Source: UKL13-2 sp031430555 (GTDB lineage: Bacteria; Pseudomonadota; Gammaproteobacteria; Burkholderiales; Usitatibacteraceae). Taken from it: a stretch of DNA of 18,888 nucleotides. The notes under the pieces are model-generated. The model had not been told where the DNA came from, did no database searches, and saw only the letters and a list, made by a program, of their open reading frames with translations. This document shows positions 14,146 through 18,888 of the stretch, in pieces; position 1 is the stretch's first letter; each line of letters opens with the position of its first letter. A program made the position numbers and the translations under genes. Where the stretch lies: positions 1-18,888 of the forward strand of contig JANPBQ010000104.1 of NCBI GenBank assembly GCA_031430555.1, written 5' to 3'.

Positions 14146-16323
14146 CTACTTCGCCGGACTCCCGAGATCGAGTTTCTGGGTAGACGAAAAGTCCATCTTT
14201 TGCGTGCTCAAGAAATCGATGGGCTTGTAGGGTTCGTCGCTCCTGCTTTTCGGCGGCGGCGCGACTTTTACCGTTCGCGTATTTTCGGCGTCCGACAAAT
14301 CGAACATCGGCGCGTTGGGATCGACGACCGGCACCGCCGGTTTCGCCGCAGTCTGCGCGGCGACCGCCGTGGTCGCCTTGGCGGCGGCCTTCGGCGCGCC
14401 GACATCGCGGACTTTCAAAATCAACGCGGTGATCATGGCGATCTGACGCTGAAGATCGGCGCGCTGGGTTTGCAATTTGGCGATTTCTTCGGTGATGGCA
14501 CCGCCGCGTTCGTTGATTTTCGCGAGCGAATCCAGACGCGCCTGCAACTGCGCTTTGTGATCCTTGATTTGTGTCTCCAGCGGCAGCGGCACATCGGTCA
14601 ACCAACGCTCGGTATCGACTCGCGCGCCGTTAAAAATTTTCCGCGCCGATTCCACCAGCATGCGCCAGAACCGCCGCACCATGAAGCGTTTTTCGGTCAT
14701 CACGATGTTGACCGGGTCTTTGCAGAACTGTTCGGTCTCGTATATGAGGATCTGCAACTTGTTGCGCGGGCCCTCAAAATCGAGCGGCGGGAATTTCATT
14801 TTGTCGAACTTGAAGCGCACTTGAAACGTGTTGTACACGCCTTCCATCAGCCGCAGGATGTCGTCGCCGGCGCGGTTGACGGCCTTGAATTCGTCGTCCA
14901 CTTTTTGAATCAATGCACGCATGCCGCGGGTGAGGCCCACCGTTGTCCACGAATCGTTCAGCGTATCCAGACTTTCCGCGCATAGCCTGTCGAGTCTCGT
15001 TGGATTGAAAATTTCCAGCAGCGCGTCGCGTTTCTTGTTGAACGAGATGCGCTGTACTTTGTATTCGGCGAGCGCATTGTTGTAGGCCTCTTTTTCGGCG
15101 CTCACTTGCTGCCACAGTTTCATGGTGAGATCGCGGCTCTTGCCCGAAAGCGCGGCGAGTTCGTTCAATTGCGTCTGGTTGGCCTCGAGTTTCTGCGTGC
15201 AACTGCGGTGGCTCGCGACCATCATTGCGCCGATTTCGCTGGTGACCGCCTTGGCCAGCAATTGACGCTTGATGGGGATGATTTCATGGGCGAGATAGGC
15301 TTCGAGTTTTTCGATGCCGGACTTCTCGACCATCTCCTGATCGCCTTTGATGCGCCCAACCAGTGCCTTTTGCGCGGACAGCGCGAACACTTTTTCCGGC
15401 GGCAATCCCAATTGCGTGCAGGTGGTTTCGATCATGCGCTGCATGCCGGCCTTGATTTCCGGCTCGGTTTTCAATTCGTCCCACATGACGTCGATCTTGT
15501 TCAAGACCGCGATTTTCTCCGGCTGCCCGGTCTTCACAAAACGATCCCAGATTTCCATATCGCTCTTGGTCACGCCGGTATCGATGCCGAGCAGGAACAG
15601 AATCGCCTGCGCACTCGGTATGGTCGAAAGCGTCAACTCGGGCTCAAGCCCAAGCGAATTCAAGCCGGGCGTATCAAGGACGGACAGGCCATTAGTTAGC
15701 AGTGGATGCGGGTAATTGATGATCGCGTAACGCCATGCCGGCACTTCGACGATGTCATCCTCACTCGGACCTTCGCCCGATTCATCGAACATGGGAATCA
15801 GCCCCATCATGCGCGCGTCAAGCGCGTAGACGCGCTTGGTGTCGGCGAGCGCGGACAAGGCTTGTTTCATTTCTTTCGCGCTATCCACATTCAGCCGAAT
15901 CTTTGACCATTCGACCGGCATGTTTTTCAGTTGCGAAATCGATTCGTCGCGGTAGCGCGTCTCCACCGAGAGGAGCTTCAGATACGGCTCTTCGTTCGGA
16001 TCGTGAAACAACTCGGTGGGGCACATGGTGGTGCGACCGACGTCCGACGGCAGCAAGCGTTCTTTGAAGCTCGAGAAAAACAGTGCGTTGATCAGCTCCG
16101 ATTTGCCGCGCGAGAATTCGGCGAGGAACGCCAACGTCAAGCGACCGCGGTTGAGCGTCTCCAGTAAATCGTAGAAGCGGATCGATTGTTGCACATCAAG
16201 CTGGTTGGTCTTCTCCAGCCAGTCGTGATAGTCGTGCACCGCGCGCGTAAGCCCTTCCCGCCACTCACTGTAACGGGCAATTTCGGTCTCAAAGCGGCTA
16301 TTGATATGGTCGTTGAAATCCAC
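14146..16323 (-). CDS. Dynamin-like GTPase family protein
   Basis: The 725-residue product is a large GTPase of the bacterial dynamin-like type; its cellular role is not known to me. GTPase motifs are in order: a P-loop AEFSRGKS (residues 68-75) in which the first glycine of GxxxxGKS is alanine, a G2 threonine in GRTTMCPTEL (from 96), G3 DTPG (217-220), and G4 NKID (275-278). The middle and C-terminal parts are helical (for example LEANQTQLNELAALSG and INERGGAITEEIAKLQTQRA), consistent with a stalk and coiled coil. A Pro/Ala-rich linker is followed by an acidic/basic tail with the repeated motif STQKMDF and STQKLDL. I see no transmembrane segment. The start is GTG at 16323, because an in-frame stop lies just upstream. 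It lies 109 nt downstream of yggT on the same strand, so it may be read from that operon or from a weak promoter in the gap (TACACT at 16362-16357). Confidence 0.85.
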   Translation of the reverse strand: MDFNDHINSRFETEIARYSEWREGLTRAVHDYHDWLEKTNQLDVQQSIRFYDLLETLNRGRLTLAFLAEFSRGKSELINALFFSSFKERLLPSDVGRTTMCPTELFHDPNEEPYLKLLSVETRYRDESISQLKNMPVEWSKIRLNVDSAKEMKQALSALADTKRVYALDARMMGLIPMFDESGEGPSEDDIVEVPAWRYAIINYPHPLLTNGLSVLDTPGLNSLGLEPELTLSTIPSAQAILFLLGIDTGVTKSDMEIWDRFVKTGQPEKIAVLNKIDVMWDELKTEPEIKAGMQRMIETTCTQLGLPPEKVFALSAQKALVGRIKGDQEMVEKSGIEKLEAYLAHEIIPIKRQLLAKAVTSEIGAMMVASHRSCTQKLEANQTQLNELAALSGKSRDLTMKLWQQVSAEKEAYNNALAEYKVQRISFNKKRDALLEIFNPTRLDRLCAESLDTLNDSWTTVGLTRGMRALIQKVDDEFKAVNRAGDDILRLMEGVYNTFQVRFKFDKMKFPPLDFEGPRNKLQILIYETEQFCKDPVNIVMTEKRFMVRRFWRMLVESARKIFNGARVDTERWLTDVPLPLETQIKDHKAQLQARLDSLAKINERGGAITEEIAKLQTQRADLQRQIAMITALILKVRDVGAPKAAAKATTAVAAQTAAKPAVPVVDPNAPMFDLSDAENTRTVKVAPPPKSRSDEPYKPIDFLSTQKMDFSSTQKLDLGSPAK

Positions 16324-16432
16324 GTCGGGGAATCAATCTGAATTCTTATCGTTGAGAGTGTAGCGCATCGGCGGAAAAAGCGCGCCTAGGTACCGCGACG
16401 GCGCGTTGAAGCAATTTGGGCGCAAAGTAGAG

Positions 16433-17026
16433 TCACGGTAGCCCGACCAGACGCGCAAGCGGTTTCGCGGCTTCGAGCTCAAGCCACAACATCGGCGCAA
16501 TCAGGATCACTTGCAGGACGACGAGCAGGATCAGCGGCGATAAATCCACGCCGCCGACCAGTGGTATCAGCCGCTGGAAAGGCCGCAAGAACGGTCGCGA
16601 CAGCGCATCGAAAAAGGGCCGGATCGGATGATACGGACTCACCCACGACAGTAGCGCCTGAATAATCACCACCCCCATCAGCAGGTAGATCGTCAGCTTC
16701 AGTAATTTCACCAATGCCAGCAGCACGACGGCCGGCCAAAAACCCGGCATCCCCAGGACGTTGACGCTGAGCAGCGCATACAGCGCGGTGAGCAAGATGC
16801 TTTGCGCGATCCATGCCACCAGAAACGACGCGAGGTCGAGCCCCATCGCGCCGGGGATGATTCTGCGCATCGGTTTCACGGCGAAATCGGTCAATGCAAC
16901 GATGAAATTGGCGATGGGATTACGAAAAGGCGCACGCAACGCCTGCGCGTAGAAACGCGTCAAGACCGCCAATACGAACAAGTCGAAGGCGGTTTCAAGA
17001 AGGTAGCGCAGCACTTGTGTCAGCAT
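16433..17026 (-). CDS. yggT: YggT family integral membrane protein
   Basis: The 197-residue product is an inner-membrane protein made of two YGGT repeats. Repeat one (about residues 8-90) contains FYAQALRAPFRNPIANFIVA and TDFAVKPMRRIIPG. Repeat two (about 105-190) contains ALLSWVSPYHPIRPFF and LSRPFLRPFQRLIP. Four to five hydrophobic segments are visible. The biochemical role is not established; the family is linked to osmotic stress and cell-division contexts in some bacteria. The ATG shares its A with the proC stop (TGATG), which implies translational coupling, and the gene ends the yggS-proC-yggT run. The sequence family and this gene order make the name secure even though the function is not. 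Confidence 0.92.
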   Translation of the reverse strand: MLTQVLRYLLETAFDLFVLAVLTRFYAQALRAPFRNPIANFIVALTDFAVKPMRRIIPGAMGLDLASFLVAWIAQSILLTALYALLSVNVLGMPGFWPAVVLLALVKLLKLTIYLLMGVVIIQALLSWVSPYHPIRPFFDALSRPFLRPFQRLIPLVGGVDLSPLILLVVLQVILIAPMLWLELEAAKPLARLVGLP

Positions 17027-17886
17027 CAGGATTTTCCGATTCTATCCGTCGTATTTCGGCCCATTTCGTCGCCAAGTTCACGCGAGCGCTCGTTTGCCGC
17101 TTTCACGCCAGCGATGATGCGTTGTTTGATATCCAGCGAATCGAATGTTTCGATCGCGCGCTCAGTGGTGCCGCGCTTGGAGGTGACGCGGGCGCGCAGG
17201 GTTGCCGGCGGATCGGCGCTGCCGGCGGCGAGTTTCGCGCCACCGAGAAACGTCTGCAAGGCAAATTGCCGCGCGGTTTCGTCGTCGAACCCGAGCTCCC
17301 GCGCGGCCGCTTCGAGTGCTTCGATGAAATAGAAAACATACGCCGGCCCGCTTCCCGATACCGCGGTGACCGCATCGAGCAACGCCTCATCGTCGAACCA
17401 GGCGGTCTTGCCGACGGCACCCAGCAGCGCCTCGGTTGCGGCGCGCGCGTCCTTGCCGACGGCGTTTGACGCGTACAAGCCGGTGATGCCGGCACGAATC
17501 AGTGCGGGCGTATTCGGCATCGCACGCACAATGTTCCGGTAGCCTGTTGCGTCGGCGTTTCGCACATTCCCTGCAAGCCAACGCGCCAGATCGGCCGAAC
17601 GGATACCCGCGGCGATGCTGATCACCAATTGTGTGCGCAGTTTTCCGGCAAGCGGTGCCAACGCGACCTGCATCATCTGCGGTTTCACGGCAAGTACGAT
17701 GCTATCGACATCGAGATTGGCGTCGTGAAATTCGCTCGACGACGCAACGCCCATTGCGAGCAAAGCCGCGCGCGCATCCGCCGAAGGCTCGATGGCGTGC
17801 ATCCCGCTCATTGGCACGCCCTGCGCGGTCAGACCGCCCAGAATCGCCTGACACATATTGCCGCCACCCACGAACAAGACTCTCAC
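17026..17886 (-). CDS. proC: Pyrroline-5-carboxylate reductase
   Basis: The 286-residue product reduces 1-pyrroline-5-carboxylate to proline with NAD(P)H, the last step of proline synthesis, in the cytoplasm. The Rossmann nucleotide-binding motif is VGGGNM (residues 6-11). The segment VDSIVLAVKPQMM is the usual mid-domain strand. The C-terminal signature is TAVSGSGPAYVFYFIEALE with AARELGFDDETARQFALQT. Near the end, TSKRGTTERAIETFD matches the PGGTT-type substrate loop region. Length is normal (E. coli ProC 269). The start is GTG at 17886, which overlaps the stop of yggS by 4 nt (GTGA), and its stop overlaps the yggT start. proA in the plus-strand cluster supplies the preceding enzyme. Confidence 0.96.
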   Translation of the reverse strand: MRVLFVGGGNMCQAILGGLTAQGVPMSGMHAIEPSADARAALLAMGVASSSEFHDANLDVDSIVLAVKPQMMQVALAPLAGKLRTQLVISIAAGIRSADLARWLAGNVRNADATGYRNIVRAMPNTPALIRAGITGLYASNAVGKDARAATEALLGAVGKTAWFDDEALLDAVTAVSGSGPAYVFYFIEALEAAARELGFDDETARQFALQTFLGGAKLAAGSADPPATLRARVTSKRGTTERAIETFDSLDIKQRIIAGVKAANERSRELGDEMGRNTTDRIGKS

Positions 17887-18608
17887 GCGCTAACTCCGGA
17901 AATGGTGCTGGCTGGCGGCGTTCTCGCGCCAAATATAGCGCTGCCGATGCGCACCATATTGGCACCCTCTTCGATCGCGACACGGTAATCATCGGACATG
18001 CCCATGGATAAGGTATCGATCGGGTGACCAGCGCGAATCAGCGAATCAAACAACTCACGCATCATACGGAATTGCGCTCGTCGTGTGCTTTCGTCCGGCG
18101 TATTTTCGATAAGCGTCATGAGTCCGCGGAATCGGAGCCCGGGCAATGCGGCGATTTGCGCCGCCAACGCCAATGCCTCGACCGGGGCAACTCCGCTTTT
18201 GCTGGATTCGCCGCTGACGTTGACTTGCAGGCACACATTCATCGGCGGCATACCTGCGCGATGCTCCGACAGGGCGAGCGCGATTTTTGGCCGGTCGATG
18301 GTTTGCATCCAATCGAAATGCCGCGCCACCAGCTTCGATTTATTGCTTTGCAGCGGGCCGATGAAATGCCAGATCAGCCCTTGAGACCGCAACGCCGCCG
18401 TCGCCTCGATCTTGGCTAAGCCTTCCTGCGCGTAGTTTTCGGCAAATTCGCGCTGGCCGGCGGCAAACGCGGCACGAACATCGGCGGCAGGCTTCGATTT
18501 CGACACCGCGAGCAGCGCGACCGGTCGCCGCGCTGCCACGGGCAAGCCGGCGATCGCGGCATCGAGGCCCGCCTTCACGTGTTGCAAGTTCGATTCGATT
18601 GGGGACAT
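17883..18608 (-). CDS. yggS: YggS/PLPBP family pyridoxal phosphate homeostasis protein
   Basis: The 241-residue product is a PLP-binding protein with the fold of the alanine racemase N-terminal barrel. It is thought to keep free vitamin B6 in balance and is not a known enzyme. The PLP lysine is K37 in ALLAVSKSKP. Other family segments are REFAENYAQEGLAKI, WHFIGPLQSNKSK, VCLQVNVSGESSKSGV, FRGLMTLIENTPDE, and the phosphate-binding LSMGMSDDYRVAIEEGANMVRIGSAIFG. The frame is open 30 nt further upstream to a GTG, but ATG 18608 (MSPIESNLQHVKAG) matches the family N-terminus better. It is the first gene of a yggS-proC-yggT run with overlapping ends and is divergent from pilT, an arrangement common in proteobacteria. 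Confidence 0.95.
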   Translation of the reverse strand: MSPIESNLQHVKAGLDAAIAGLPVAARRPVALLAVSKSKPAADVRAAFAAGQREFAENYAQEGLAKIEATAALRSQGLIWHFIGPLQSNKSKLVARHFDWMQTIDRPKIALALSEHRAGMPPMNVCLQVNVSGESSKSGVAPVEALALAAQIAALPGLRFRGLMTLIENTPDESTRRAQFRMMRELFDSLIRAGHPIDTLSMGMSDDYRVAIEEGANMVRIGSAIFGARTPPASTISGVSA

Positions 18609-18700
18609 AATCACTCGAAGAAAGGCCGCCTTGGCCACCCGCGCACGCTTCGACCGCGACGCGCCGGAGGCTGGTGCCTTTGCGACACAAAGACAATGCG

Positions 18701-18719
18701 CCGATCAGCGCTGGATCGG
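18701..18719. promoter_or_regulatory. Small palindrome in the yggS-pilT divergent region
   Basis: CCGATC (18701-18706) and GATCGG (18714-18719) flank a 7-nt centre that itself contains the palindrome AGCGCT. It lies in the 134-nt gap between yggS and pilT, 9 nt before the pilT ribosome binding site. It may be a regulator site or a leader hairpin. No convincing -10/-35 pair was found beside it. Confidence 0.3.
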
Positions 18720-18742
18720 AAACTCGCCAAGGAAAAGTATAA

Positions 18743-18888
18743 ATGGAAATCGCCGAACTCCTCGCTTTTGGTGTCAAAAACAAGGCCTCCGACTTGCACC
18801 TCTCGGCCGGACTGCCGCCGATGATCCGCGTCCACGGCGACGTGCGCCGGATCAATGTGCCGGCGCTGTCGCACGACGACGTGCATGG
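18743..18888 (+). CDS. pilT: Type IV pilus retraction ATPase PilT (5' end only)
   Basis: The window contains only the first 48 codons. The translation MEIAELLAFGVKNKASDLHL with SAGLPPMIRVHGDVRRI is nearly diagnostic for the N-terminus of PilT, the hexameric ATPase that retracts type IV pili for twitching motility. The Walker motifs lie beyond the window edge, so integrity cannot be judged. The ATG at 18743 has AAGGA about 9 nt upstream. The location beside divergent yggS-proC is the usual one in proteobacteria. PilU, a paralogue, has a less similar N-terminus and is the main alternative. Confidence 0.93.
   Translation, partial: MEIAELLAFGVKNKASDLHLSAGLPPMIRVHGDVRRINVPALSHDDVH

Overview
The window looks like chromosomal DNA of a GC-rich Gram-negative bacterium, most likely a betaproteobacterium. 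The reasons are the gene run leuS-lptE-holA-proA-nadD-rsfS-rlmH-maf-rng, an outer-membrane LPS assembly lipoprotein (LptE), a type IV pilus gene (pilT) beside yggS-proC-yggT, and the style of the encoded proteins. I cannot fix the genus or order from sequence alone.

Layout. Positions 1-430 are comparatively AT-rich, carry no convincing gene, and contain two clusters of inverted REP/BIME-like repeats. Positions 431-730 (+) hold a 99-codon chimeric remnant. Its first ~63 residues are the N-terminus of a type I restriction-modification methylase (HsdM), and its last ~36 look like the C-terminus of a YgjP-like (M48/DUF45) metallopeptidase. This is best read as the scar of an internal deletion that removed nearly all of a type I R-M locus. 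Convergent to it, on the minus strand, are a UvrD/PcrA-type helicase (850-3216) and a periplasmic FecR-SPOR protein (3301-4143). From 4327 to 14075 (+) runs a housekeeping cluster: leucyl-tRNA synthetase, LptE, DNA polymerase III delta subunit, glutamate-5-semialdehyde dehydrogenase, NadD, ribosome silencing factor RsfS, RlmH, a Maf nucleotide pyrophosphatase and RNase G. From 14146 to 18608 everything is on the minus strand: yggS, proC and yggT with overlapping ends, then a dynamin-like GTPase. The window ends inside pilT (+, from 18743).

How the genes fit together. The central cluster mixes translation (leuS, rsfS, rlmH), RNA processing (rng), replication (holA), LPS export (lptE), NAD synthesis (nadD) and proline synthesis (proA). 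Tight spacing from leuS to rsfS (overlaps or gaps of 1-10 nt) suggests co-transcription. proA and proC supply the second and third steps of proline synthesis from two separate clusters in the window; proB is not here. rsfS and rlmH both act on the 50S subunit and are split by a 130-nt gap with a remarkable hairpin.

Most notable points: (1) the in-frame hsdM/metallopeptidase fusion scar; (2) a 66-nt, 29-base-pair near-perfect hairpin between rsfS and rlmH whose two wobble pairs are compatible with RNA on the plus strand only; (3) RsfS with a ~149-residue lysine/alanine-rich, histone H1-like tail; (4) five consecutive genes (nadD, rsfS, rlmH, maf, rng) that all need TTG or GTG starts; (5) a palindrome filling the space between the -10 box and start codon of uvrD. 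I saw no complete defence system, CRISPR array, prophage, tRNA or rRNA. Most of the window is ordinary core genome.
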